DNA from: Akebia trifoliata
Lineage: Eukaryota; Streptophyta; Magnoliopsida; Ranunculales; Lardizabalaceae
Assembly: GCA_017979445.1 (NCBI GenBank)
Contig: CM030707.1
Coordinates: forward strand, 21,334,586-21,398,585
Reading direction: 5' to 3'
Length of the DNA stretch: 64,000 nucleotides
Below the pieces are notes generated by a model that saw only the letters and a list, made by a program, of their open reading frames with translations, was not told where the DNA came from and ran no database searches. A program made the translations under genes and the position numbers. Shown in pieces: positions 20,857-30,949 of this stretch. Within the stretch, counting starts at the first letter, position 1, and each line of letters starts with the position of its first letter.

Positions 20857-23800
20857 TACGTGAGCTTCAAAATTTTTGGGAAGGTTTGAACTCATCTACA
20901 CGGGTTTAGGAGTCGCTATCATTTAATTAAAGTGTGAATAGACACTATAAATTTTTTTTTAAAATCTATTTGTCTTGGCTTGTGGTGACTTGCATATTCA
21001 CAGGATAAGGGGAAAAATGTCTATCTAGAAAACTAAGGAAAAGAGATTCGGTTGAGGGACAAAGAAGGTGTTAAGCACCTTGTCCCTTCCATTCTAAGAA
21101 CCACCTATAGATTGGCCAAAAGTGAACTAAAAAAATTCCTTTTTTGGATTTTTGAAAATAAAAGGAAATGTAAAGAAAATTTAGGTAAAATCAATTATAA
21201 TCTAGTGTTAGAAAAATAAGAAATCAAGTTAGTGTGCAAGCTAAAAATGAAAGTAGGTACTTGTTGAAAATTTTTGTGAACCTAGGACTTTGCTGGAAAT
21301 CCACTTGGATTCCACCATTTTGAACCTCAAAGTATTTTTAAAAGATTATATGCATAGCTAAGAGGTTTTTTTTCTTGTTGTTGTTGTTGTTGTTAGTTTA
21401 GCCCTTAAGAACATCTTATGGGTATTTTCCAAGTAACTATGGTTTAAGACAAGGGGACCTTATTTCCCCTTATCTTTTTACTATAGTTATGGAAGCGTTT
21501 TCTTCTCTTCTTGAAGAGAGAGTTAGGAATAATTTGATCTCCATTCCTAGTAGGAACCATCTTTATCCTATGTCTCATCTTATATTTGCTGATAATATTG
21601 TCCTTTTTTCTAAAGATAATATTCATTCCGCAAAAAATATCAAAGTTCTCCTTGATAACTTTTTCGATATCTCTAGTCTTCATACCAATGTTGAGAAGAG
21701 TAATTTATTCTTTAGTAGAGCGTGTACGAATAAAAATCTCATTCTCCAAGCTTTGTCATTCAAAGAAGGTAATCTCCCAATTCGATATTTAGGTCTTCCT
21801 TTGCTTTCGTCTCGTTTGACTTTATGCATGTGTTATCCTTTGATTGAGAAAATCCAAAAGCGTATTGATGGTTAGAAATCGAAGTTCTTATCTTTTGCAG
21901 GTAGGATTGAACTCATTAAATCAGTCTTATTGTCTTTTCAATTGTACTCGTCCTCTTGTTTTTCTTACCTATAGGGATTATTAACAAAATTGAGTCTATG
22001 TTGATTAATTTCTTTTGGAATGGGTCCTCCTCTAGTAAATCTTTTCACTCTATTAGTTGGTTTAAAGTATGTCGACCTTTTAAAGAAGGTGGACTTAGAG
22101 TTAGAAGGATCAATGATTGGAATATTATTTGTCTCATGAAGTTATTTTGAAAAATTATTAATAACAATAGCATGTGGAGTAATTGGATACGGAATAGATA
22201 TGCGTCGAATGGTAATATTTGGAGATGTATTCCGCCAAATGATGTTTCATGAGTTTGGAGAGGTATCTTGAAGGTCCGAGATTTTATTAAGAATCATATT
22301 CGGTATGTAGTGGGTGATGGGTCTAAAATGTCCTTTTGGAAAGACCCATGGTTGGAAGGTGGTTCCTTGATTGATCAATTTGGGCGAAGGTCGGTCTTCC
22401 AAATGAACAGTAATTTTGAAGTTTTGGTCTCTGATTTTGTTGGAAATAATGGTTGGAAAGGTCTTATTAGAGATGATATCAGATTAGCAAAAATTGCAGA
22501 TCAGGTTGAAGCACATCATCCTCCTTGGCCGAATGAAGTAGACAGGATTGTTTGGAAGAAAAATGCGAATGGGAATTTTTCTTTGAATTCAGCTTGGAAA
22601 TTGATTCGTTGTCATGATTCAAAAGTAGTATGGTATAAAATTATTTGGAATAAGATGAAAATTCCGCGATATTCTTTTATAGCTTGGATAGTAGTAAACC
22701 ATAGCCTGCTTACGGTGGAGAACCTTAGAAACCATGGACATTATTATAAATTTCGATTCGTTAATGGCTATCAAGGGTATAAAGGAAGAATGGAGCACTC
22801 CTTGGAAACTCATTAGCCTTGTCAGAGAAATTAAGTATGCTATGAGAAGATTCAACTCAGTAATACTGAAATTTGAGTGACAAGAAGCTAATAAAGCGGC
22901 TAACTGATTAGCGAGAAGAGGAGGGTTGAATGTATCTCTTTGTTTTTCCAATTCTTCTAATATCCCTATAGATTTGTTAAATATCCTTTTGGAGGATATC
23001 AATTCTTGTTATTTTTGACATTTGCAGCTTTAATAAAAAGGTGGGGCCCTTTATAGCCTTAGCTTACTGATAAAAAAAAAAATTGAATTGGACACCACTA
23101 TTAGAGGACTAGGGACCTTATGCATGAGTTGTGTCCCTTTTGGGATTGTTTTCGTTGGCCAAGGGATTCTAAATATGGATCCAAAGGGATCTACACCCTA
23201 ACTTATAGCCTTTTTAGATTGTGGTATGTGCAAGTATGTATGAATGGAATGAACTTATCAAGAGAAGATTACCTCCTAAGAGGGTTTATTCTCTAGCTCT
23301 ATTGCCATTAAAGAACAAGAAGTAAAATATTTAATCTAAAATTAAATTACAACTAATTTAAGAATTTAAATTGCATAAAAATAAATGAAATCAAATGCAA
23401 TATATTCTAATGCTCTCAAAGAGGTTATTGAGGGCTTATAGGAGGAGATTACCTCTAGGATGTTTTACTCTTTATCCCCAAGTCTCAAACTAAGCTAGTA
23501 AGTCTACAAATCTACATTTCTTGAAATTAAAGAAAACAACAAAGAGAAATTACTTGAAACTAAAGAAAAGAATTAGGTGGAAATAAAGAGATGGAGAAGA
23601 GATTATTACATAAAAGAAAACTAGAAATTGAATTAACTCCCTATATTGGTCTCATCTTCTTTTTCTTTTTTGTAAGAGCTTCTTGGGTGTTTGAGAAAGG
23701 ATTTTAACAGAGTTTAGGTAGGCTAGATGATTTTGAAGAAAAAAAATGATAGAATCTTGGATCACTTAAGCTTTCTCCTCTTTGCCTTGAATGAGTTTCT

Positions 23801-24886
23801 TATTTATAGGGGATTAGGAGACCCTTAAGGATAAATTGGTCTTAAATCTTTAAATTCCAAATAACTTCATTAAAACCTTCATGAAAAATCACAATTACTC
23901 CTCCTCTCATTAGCCTTGATGGTCTTTCACTTACCTATAGGTCTCACCAATCATGATGATCAACAGATATATTAGTAAAAACCAATAGTTTCTAGAGAAT
24001 TCCTTGAAGATGATAGAATAGTGCTAGAACTTAGATTTTGGGTTAATTGGGAAATTACCAAGCCAAATGGTCAAATGGAATGTAATTATATAATAGGTTT
24101 TTGATCTTTTTTGTCACTTCCTTTGGAAGAGTCTCTAACAACCTAGGGATAATTTGGTTATTAGGTAAAAATTCTAGAGAATTATTTAAGGAGAACAAAG
24201 TGGTCATAAGCTTTATAAGATAGTCAATTTTCATTGAATGTCATGTGAGCCATGTGAATTTTGAAGAAGATTAGAAGGGTAGAAGTGAGAATCTAATCTA
24301 ATGAGTCTTGACAAACTTGGGTTAGGTAGGTAATTATCCTTAAGTGGGGACTAACAATACTAAAAGTCTTTGTTAGAAGATTTGAGAAATTACGAGAAGA
24401 CCAAAGTAATGGAATTATTGGAGAATTGAAAAGGGGTAAAAGAGTAAAAATGAGGGATTTTTAAAAGAAAAAACTACTAAGAAAGAGGGTTAGGAGGCCA
24501 TTTTTCCTAATAAAATTCGAGCATACATGGGTTGTAACTGCTTAAGTGATTTGACTGAACTTAAAGTTTGACCAAACAAAATTTCAACAAAAGTTGAGTT
24601 TGGTTAAATTTTAAGTTTGGCCAAACAAAATTTAGTCAAAAATTAAGCCTGGCCGAACCTACCAAAAATTTCCTTTGCTGTGAGTAAGGTTATTCCAGGA
24701 TAAAATATGGTCTTGTCAGAGATAAGGTTCGACCATATTTAAAATTTCTTCTCAAAATGGCCTTTGGCCTATGTTGCTACTCGAAAACTGAGTTGTAAAG
24801 CGTTTTGAAAAATATCTTAGGTCAAGCCCATTCTCGAAAGGTTCATGATGTTCTTGAACTCGGCCTAGTCAAAAATGGAGTGTCTA
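20857..24886. mobile_element. Solo Ty3/gypsy-type LTR inserted in copia RT, with a LINE inside it
   Basis: It is bordered by AGGTA (20853-20857) and AGGTA (24890 region) as a 5-bp target duplication. It ends GGAGTGTCTAT. Copia RT resumes at once with EEEIYLEQPKDFF, so the insertion is clean. The start has GAGTCGC and GGAAGGTGTTA..CACC-like motifs, which I associate with long gypsy (Tat-lineage) LTRs. It holds no gene of its own. The same insertion is present in copy 2 (from about 53345), so it predates the duplication. LTR class is inference. Confidence 0.5.
21416..23082 (+). mobile_element. 5'-truncated L1-type LINE inside the gypsy LTR
   Basis: Starts within reverse transcriptase (YGLRQGDLISPYLFTIVMEA). 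It contains the catalytic-box equivalent HLIFADNIVLFSKD, where the usual ADD is ADN. RYLGLPLLSSR follows, then the W..PW..G segment near 22340, the zinc-binding region (FSLNSAWKLI, WNKMKIPRYSFIAWIV) and a C-terminal RNase-H-like tail (QEANKAAN, LARRGG). It ends in an A-run at 23071-23082. The empty site is preserved in copy 2 (CTTAGAAACATCAATGAATT, near 53870). Open frames are partial (21489-21875, 22268-22816), with stops between them. Insertion came after the segmental duplication. Confidence 0.85.
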
Positions 24887-26091
24887 TAGGTAATTTAGAA
24901 GAAGAGATTTACTTAGAACAACCGAAAGATTTTTTCAAATCCTGTCAAGAGAAGAAAGTTTACAAATTAATTAAATTTCTTTATGGTTTAAAGCAAGCTC
25001 CTATTCATTGGCATGAGAAATTTGATAAAATAGTTTTGTCTTATGGTTTTGAAGTTAATGACACTGACAAATACATTTATTGCAAATTTCAAAATAATGT
25101 TGGTGTCGCTATATGTCTCTATAATTATGACATTATTTTTTGGAGCTAATCTTGTTTGTGTGAAAGAAATCAAAATGTTTCTATTAACTACCTTTGATAT
25201 AAAGGACTTAGGGGAGGTTGATGTGATGCTAGGAATCAAAATTTTAAGGAAGGACAATGCAATGGTATTGTCTGAGTCTCATATTGATCATTTTGATAAT
25301 AAATTAGCCCTTACCCATATGGATCATAGTATCGATTTAATGAAAAATACTAGTTGTGCTAAAGCTAAACTACAATACACCAGTGTTATTAAGAATCTTA
25401 TCTATGTTATACATTGCACAAGACCTGACATAACACACCTTTGATGTGAATATAACCTTTGTCTTGAAAAGATAGACAAGATTTAATAGGTATAAACAAG
25501 TCAAATGAGTGGTTTAACATGACACTAAAACTAATTTTACCCAAATTCTAACATCTAGTATTGGTTTATACAAGATAAAAGATAGATACAAATCTTTAAT
25601 AAGTTTTAAAATCTCAAGTAATGACTCGTAGAATCACTCCAAGTTAACTTATCTATATAAGTGAGGAAATTATGTCGTTTCTTATAAAAACTAGACCATT
25701 TCTAAAAGCACTCATGAAATCATAATACATGGTCATTATGTGCAAAGCAGATAGAACATTCCACCTCATAGAGAAAAGTATGTGTGAAGAATCCAGCTTA
25801 TCTCTAAGGGTCCTTAGTTCAAAACAAGTTTACCACAACACCTTGACAAAACTCTGATTATTTACATTAAGTGAAGGTTCAAATCCAAAAGATACCTTTC
25901 ATCTATGTATTAGTCTTTACAATGATGTCATTTTTTATAATCCGATATAATTGTTTAATCGTTCTTTAGTTGTAAGAATTACGAAAACTTGATCCATATT
26001 TGGGTACGTAGGAAGTCACTTATGCGGTATAATTATTTTAGTAATATTTTTTTTTTCTAAATATTATTTATATATTTATATTGTGGGGGTT
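24887..26091 (+). pseudogene. copia 1 reverse transcriptase 3' part and RNase H remnants
   Basis: EEEIYLEQPKDFF, then KFLYGLKQAPIHWHEKFD is the copia RT tract usually read L.LYGLKQAPR.W. IKDLGEVDVMLGIKI corresponds to the D.GE...LG.. motif, followed by a CTRPDI-like box (HCTRPDI near 25415). The Asp pair of the catalytic YVDD box is replaced (CLYNYDIIF). RNase H beyond 25446 is heavily broken. The region ends at the 3' LTR. Confidence 0.75.
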
Positions 26092-27252
26092 TGTTGGAAT
26101 TTTTCAAAACAAAATTTCTATTTTTGTGGTTTTGGTTTTGGTTTTGGTTTTTCTTAAGTTGGAAATTTTAAGATTTTTGTATATAAGGTTTAGTCCCACA
26201 TTGCTCACAATTGAGAATGTGGGATACCAGAGGCTTGCTCTTCTAGCATTTGTAGCTGGTCTGGGTTTGTCTTAATTAACGATGTTGATTTTCCAAAAAA
26301 AGAAAAAAGAGAATGTGGGATACCTAATAATAAGGAGTAAACAAAGTTAGTTATCTTTTTGTCATACATTTATAACTTTGATTCGATGCTTCGAGGTAGT
26401 TTGAAGCACCACCTACGCACGCATGTCGTGCGAAAAGGTGATTTGGCGTTTACAGTACATTGTAGCGCACTTTGCACTTCACCATGACAGGGAGCCTAGA
26501 ATTTTTTAAGGTTTGAAGGCATCCTACGGTTGTGGTTGATCCATCACGTCTGATGGATCGAGTGCAATTTGTACCACCCAATCACACTTGTATCTGATCG
26601 ATTCCTGATTAGATACGATGGATCAAATTAGTATCTAATTGAAAATGATCGAGTGCGTTTGATCAAGTTAGTACATGGCCAGGATTGATCAGGTGTGTTG
26701 ATTCATGATTGGTATCCGATCGCTGATGATCAGATCCATTAAATCAAATAGTGACTAATTGGACGTGATCGAAATCATTTGATCACACAAATTCAACTAA
26801 TAGGTGTTGATTATAAGACATGTGACGCATACCTTTGATAGGGTACGATCTGGATAGTTAAATCTGAGATCAAACATGATTCAACGGCTCTTGAACCAAG
26901 AGACATTGAGTCAATGTCTCTTGGTCAATAGAAACATAAATGGCTATAAAAAGCCAACTAGAGATACGATTTCTTCACCGAAAATTTAAATGCTCTCTAA
27001 TTTCAACCTTAGAATTTGGCATCTTCGATTTCTAAATAATCTCTAAGCGTTCTAGGTTAAATCAGATCGTACAAAATCTGATTTAATAACTTAAGTGCAG
27101 ATTTCTCTGTATCTTACAAGCAATTCTTCTTAGACCCTCTGTGTACTGTGATTCTAACTAGTAGGAGAGAAAAATGTCTAAAAGAGATCGAATCTTAGAG
27201 TCCTAATATATTGTTCATTGAATTATTCCATTTTCGTACACATTTTCCAACA
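26092..27252 (+). repeat. 3' LTR of copia 1
   Basis: 1161 bp, TGTTGGAATTTTTC...TTCCAACA, with the same internal landmarks as the other LTRs (TCACGTCTGATGGATCGAG near 26547, TTGAACCAAGAGACATTGAG near 26891). The 3' flank CCTATGTAGGAGCCCACAT is the interrupted ELIP 3' end. Confidence 0.8.
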
Positions 27253-27289
27253 CCTATGTAGGAGCCCACATTGATTGATGTTTATAAAT
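27253..27289 (+). pseudogene. ELIP pseudogene C, 3' flank after the copia element
   Basis: CCTATGTAGGAGCCCACAT aligns with the intact ELIP stop region CCTTGTGTAAGGGCCCACAT (57701-57720). It therefore completes the split ELIP relic whose 5' part ends at 15651. Confidence 0.65.
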
Positions 27290-27410
27290 GAGAGTTACTA
27301 TTGCCACATTAACTTTTACTAATGCCACACTAATTGTGTGCAATTCTTGGGTGATTTACATAGGAATTGATGAGATACTAGTAAAAGTTGGTGTGGCAAT
27401 AGCAACTCTC
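27290..27410. mobile_element. 121-bp MITE with 8-bp target duplication
   Basis: Left end GAGAGTTACTATTGCCACA and right end TGTGGCAATAGCAACTCTC differ at one position as inverted repeats. The flanks are TTATAAAT on both sides (27282-27289, 27411-27418). An 8-bp duplication suggests the hAT superfamily. Relatives at 27857-27956 and 36059-36172. Confidence 0.8.
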
Positions 27411-27683
27411 TTATAAATTTGATCAAAGGTTTAATATGATTGTAGGACGTAGGAATTTTTTTAAGAATCGTGATAATATGACACCCCCTCTGTTACATGC
27501 TCCCATCATAGACTCGTAGATCATTTGTCTCAGGAGACATAAGAAAAGATTTGTGATTATGCATATCCTGAGGCAATTTATCTACGGTTCTGTGATGGGG
27601 GTGTGTGTCAAAAGGGGCATTAGAAATCATTACACATTTTTTAATCTATGATCACATCAAGGTTTTTGTTGGAAAGAAAAGAC
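27411..27683. other. Short spacer upstream of AKR III, no gene
   Basis: 27580-27683 parallels the region before AKR II exon 1. No other feature. Confidence 0.4.
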
Positions 27684-28122
27684 ATGTTGGAGGATCAAAA
27701 ATGTCAAATTCCGAGAGTGAAATTAGGAAATCAAGGGTTAGAAGTACAAATCATCTTTTTCAAATACCCATCTCAAAAATCCCAATAAATAACTACAAAA
27801 GCAAATAAATAAATAAAAAAATCAAACGGATAAAAAAAAAACAAGTCTTAGAATAAGAGAGCTACTATTGGCACTCCAACTTTGGCTAACGCTAGACAAA
27901 CTGTGTGCAATTCTTTGATGATTTACATAGGGATTGGTGTGGCAATAACAACTCTCTAGAATGATTGGTTTTTGGTAGAACAGGTTTCCAAGTAAGTTGG
28001 CTTTTAAGTGTGCTGGCCTTAGTGGGTATTACAATGATCCAGTCCCAGATGAAGATACAGTTGAATCACATTTTTTGATACCTAAGATTTTTATGGAGCC
28101 AACCAAAATCATGGTCGGGAAG
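27684..28122 (+). pseudogene. Aldo-keto reductase fragment III (exons 1-2 only)
   Basis: Exon 1 (27684-27743) is intact: ATG, then QIPRVKLGNQGLE, followed by GT. Exon 2 (27984-28122) carries CAGLSGYYNDPVPDED. It begins with a stop-containing indel (TCCAAGTAAG), lacks about 30 bases coding VSVIKHAFNRG (present in AKR II), and is out of frame at DFYGAN, where the catalytic Tyr would sit. A MITE (27857-27956) lies in the intron. No later exons follow, so this is a 5' stub. Confidence 0.8.
27857..27956. mobile_element. MITE of the GAGAGTTRCTATTGCCA family in AKR III intron 1
   Basis: Ends GAGAGCTACTATTGG and CAATAACAACTCTC. Flanks TAGAATAA / TAGAATGA form an 8-bp duplication with one mismatch. 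Confidence 0.7.
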
Positions 28123-28559
28123 GTAAGTGGATTCTTTGTTAAGAAGCTCTTATAAGACTAGTTTGATTTTACATGCTTGGTTAGTTTAATTGGTTTTCTT
28201 TAAGTTTGGACAAAACATAAATCTTCAATGGTTAGTGATTTCTGTTCATTTTTTTGTAGTTTTGGCCCTATCCCCCCCCCCCCCCCCCCCCCCCCCCGCC
28301 CCCCACCAATTTTTGGGGTGATTAGACATCCCTTTATACTTTGGTGTTCCAAAACTGATGATTTGCCCCCTTTGAATTTTTCTTCTTTTCTAAATGTACA
28401 AAGAAAATCTACTAAATACCCTCGTTTTCAACTAATATCCAAAAAAATTTATTGTTTTTTCTTCCTAAGATCAGTAATTTTCAAGCACAATCTCTATAGA
28501 AAATTAGTTTTAATTTATTTATCTTCACTTTCAATCCATCATGTTGAGCAGTACCAGAT
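28123..28559. other. Duplicated spacer, with a long C-run
   Basis: Parallels 54865-55245. It includes a run of 26 C (28272-28297) where copy 2 has only 7, so this is a recent homopolymer expansion or an assembly artefact. The frame crossing it is not a gene. Confidence 0.6.
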
Positions 28560-28627
28560 CCCGTAGTCACATGGTTTAAAACATTGCAAAGCAACTTTTG
28601 GGCTCGTGTGTTCAAGTCCAGCTCAGC
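28560..28627 (+). repeat. tRNA-like relic (SINE head or tRNA pseudogene)
   Basis: It has an A-box-like TAGTCACATGGTTTA, a hairpin TTGCAAAGCAA where an anticodon arm would be, and a B-box-like GTGTTCAAGTCC. A microsatellite follows at once: (AT)n here, (GA)n in the paralogue (55247-55312). This fits the tail of an old SINE. It does not form a full functional tRNA by eye. Confidence 0.4.

Positions 28628-28631
<4 letters not shown>

Positions 28632-28662
<31 letters not shown>
28632..28662. repeat. (AT)n microsatellite
   Basis: About 15 AT units immediately left of the foldback-element nest. Confidence 0.9.
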
Positions 28663-28664
<2 letters not shown>

Positions 28665-29040
28665 GAAATGTTCAGCACCCTAAGTTTTACCACACACTTT
28701 AACAAATGTTTTTTGTCCTACATGGGTTAGAAGTTTTGAAATGGGCTGATTTTTTGTGAGGATGATCTCTATGATTAGAAGATCATCCTCCCCAAAAATC
28801 AGCCCATTCCGAAATGTTTAGCCCCATGTTTACACGTTGAAAAATCATGGACCGTCCATTTTTGTAAACCATTTTTGATGGGGTTAAAAGTTTTGGAATG
28901 AGCTGATTTTTGGTGAGGATGATCTCCTCACCATAGAGATCATCCTCACCAAAAAGCAACCCATTCCAAAACTTCTAACCCATGTAAGACAAAACACGTT
29001 TGTTAAAGTGTGTGGTAAAGCTTAGGGTGCTGAACGGGAC
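28663..29040. mobile_element. Foldback MITE 1 of the TA-tract nest
   Basis: The left GTTCAGCACCCTAAGTTTTA pairs with the right TAAAGCTTAGGGTGCTGAAC, then CACACACTTTAACAAATG with the complementary CGTTTGTTAAAGTGTGTGG. Two GGATGATCTC hairpins sit inside (28725-28808 and 28872-28984). (TA)n lies on both sides. Confidence 0.7.
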
Positions 29041-29043
29041 CCT

Positions 29044-29067
29044 ATATATATATATATATATATATAT
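29044..29067. repeat. (TA)n microsatellite between foldback elements
   Basis: About 11 TA units separating MITE 1 from the long-TIR element. Confidence 0.9.
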
Positions 29068-30455
29068 GGGACGTTTAAGAAAACTGCTAAGTAACCGATG
29101 GATGTCAATCGTTGGATATGGGAAAAACCACGGCTTGGATCGTGTGAGACGTCATTCCAATCTTTTATAATATTTGTAACAAATTCCAAACACATCCTTC
29201 TTCTCTAGTTTTTAAAAAAAAAAAAAAAGATATAAACTCTCTCTCTCTCTCTATCGTCACTGTCTCTTCTCTCTCTCTCGAAATCACAGATGATAGAACG
29301 ACGGCTTCAAAGTCTCTCTATCTCGATCGATCGACGGTTTCAAAGTCTCTTTCTTGAACGATTCACTAAGTATCACCCTTGAGTCTCTATTTTTTACCAC
29401 AGATAAATCTGCTCGAGAAGATCAAATCTAATTGGGCCTTTTTATTTTTACATTTGTTATAGATGCAAGAAGAGATCCCTTGGCATATTTTAGTCGTTAG
29501 ATGTAATGATGATCTACGAAATTAGAGAAAGAAATTGCAACTAAAACCATGGAAGAATATATTAGAAACTAAAGGTTGAATGAAGGTGCCAGCAAGGCTT
29601 CCCTCACACTTTTAGAACAATTTTGCTTTTCGGAGAAAAAATAAAATTAATAGAAAAAAGGAGTGGTTGTCAAAGTCAATTCTAAGAAAATTCAAAGAAT
29701 ACTATTTTAGGCTAACAGACTCTTGTTACTATTAAATAAGGGAGATGGCCATATCCAAAGTTAGAATAATAGAGTATAGTATGTAATATTGTTTTGTAAA
29801 CTGTAATATATGTCTGGTTAGATTGATGAAATTGTCTGAAAAAGTAGAGCATTATTTATACAATATCCTAGAATTATACCAAATTCAATCCTCTCCTTCA
29901 AGATTCAGTAATGGTGGTGGACGGAATTTGTTTGGGACTCCATTGCAATTGCGACCGATGGCGATGTTGTCTTCGTGGAGTCCTACAATAGGACCGTTGA
30001 CCTGTACACGATACAAGATACTGCATGGATACTATTATGCTACAGATTGAGAGTCGATCGAGAGAGAGAGAACTCAAATCGTTAGAGACAGAGACCGAGA
30101 GAGAGAGAGAGAGAGACTTTGAAGCCGTTGATCGAGAGAGAGAGAGACTTTGAAGCCGTTGATCGATCGAGAGAGAGAGAGACTTTGAAGCCGTCGTTCT
30201 ATCATCTGTGATTTCGATAGAGAGAAGAGATAGTGACGAGAGAGAGAGAGAGAGATAGAGAGAAGAGACAGTGACGATGGAGAAAGAGTTTCGATCTTTT
30301 CTCTAAAAAAAAAACAAGAAAAGAGGGATGTGTTTGGAATTTGTTACAAATATTATAAAAGATTGGAATGACGTTGCACGCAATCCAAACCGTGGTTTTT
30401 CCCATATCCAACGATTGACATCCATCGGTTACTCAGCAGTTTTCTTAAACGTCCC
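29068..30455. mobile_element. Long-TIR element (1.4 kb, TIRs about 300 bp)
   Basis: The left arm, GGGACGTTTAAGAAAACTGC and onward, is repeated inverted at 30330-30455 with about 90% identity by eye. The inner arms (AAATCACAGATGATAGAACG near 29281, its complement near 30200) also pair. Arms of 300 bp suggest a Mutator-like or foldback element. The core 29360-30050 holds a short frame (29823-30050) that I cannot assign. Its sequence complexity and a WW-rich stretch in another frame could mean captured host coding sequence. No transposase is seen. Confidence 0.6.
30055..30275. repeat. (GA)n-rich tract in the right TIR
   Basis: Alternating GAGAGAGA runs and repeats of GACTTTGAAGCCGT(T/C)G (three copies near 30114, 30147, 30180). 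The unit TTTGAAGCCGTTGATCGA is tandemly repeated. Confidence 0.75.
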
Positions 30456-30487
30456 GTGAACCGCCCCCTATATATATATATATATAT

Positions 30488-30857
30488 AGGGTCAGGTTCA
30501 AACGACAACCATTTCAACACACATATAGACAACGTGTTTTGTCTTATATGGGCAAAAATGTTTGGAATGGGCTGATTTTTTGTGAGGATGATCTCTGTGG
30601 TGAGGAGATCATCCTTGCCAAAAATCAGCTCATTATGAAACTTCAAGACCGTCCAATTTTTGTTGAAAAATTATAGACCATCCAATTTTTGTAAATCAAT
30701 TTTGATGGGATTACAAGTTTTGGAATGGGATGATTTTTTGCCAGGATGATCTCCTCATCACAGAGATCATCCTCACAAAAAATCAGCCCATTCTAAACAT
30801 TTTTTCCTATATAAGACAAACACGTTGTCGCAATGTGTGTCGCAGGAACCCGACCCA
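30488..30857. mobile_element. Foldback MITE 2 of the TA-tract nest
   Basis: Left end GGGTCAGGTTC, right end GGAACCCGACCC. Inner pairing AACGTGTTTTGTCTTATATG with TATAAGACAAACACGTT. It contains two GGATGATCTC hairpins (30548-30640, 30706-30815) and is flanked by (TA)n on both sides. It is related to MITE 1 by its interior but has different outermost ends. Confidence 0.65.
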
Positions 30858-30949
30858 TATATATATATACATCAGCTCATTCCAAAACTTCTAGCCCATG
30901 TTTTGAAAAATGTTTTGCCAAAATGTTTGGTGCTGAACATTTCCCATCA
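30858..30949. mobile_element. Half foldback MITE closing the nest
   Basis: After a (TA)n tract the sequence runs from CAGCTCATTCCAAAACTTCT to GGTGCTGAACATTTCCC, the inverse of the left end GGGAAATGTTCAGCACC at 28663. The nest therefore begins and ends with matching termini. The sequence then returns to the duplicated spacer (ATCAACTTATTTGC), which is uninterrupted in copy 2 (55350). Confidence 0.65.

Larger units (their letters stand above)
15652..27252 (+). mobile_element. Ty1/copia retrotransposon 1, complete boundaries but degenerate and nested
   Basis: LTRs begin TGTTG and the 3' LTR ends TTCCAACA. The order inside is gag, protease, integrase, reverse transcriptase, the copia order. All reading frames are broken. 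The element was hit by at least three insertions or replacements: a gypsy-LTR-like stretch in the 5' LTR, a gypsy-type LTR in RT, and a LINE inside that. It occupies the stop codon region of an ELIP copy. A second, 3'-truncated copy of the same insertion begins at 49550. Confidence 0.8.

Noticed and set aside
28228..28566. 112-residue frame with a polyproline run
   Set aside because: It is produced by the C-run. The paralogous spacer has no such frame.
28560..28627. Functional tRNA gene
   Set aside because: Boxes are present, but I could not form a full acceptor stem and T-arm, and the paralogue has diverged in the stems.
29823..30050. 75-residue frame as a transposase of the long-TIR element
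   Set aside because: No transposase motif; too short. Kept only as a possible captured fragment.
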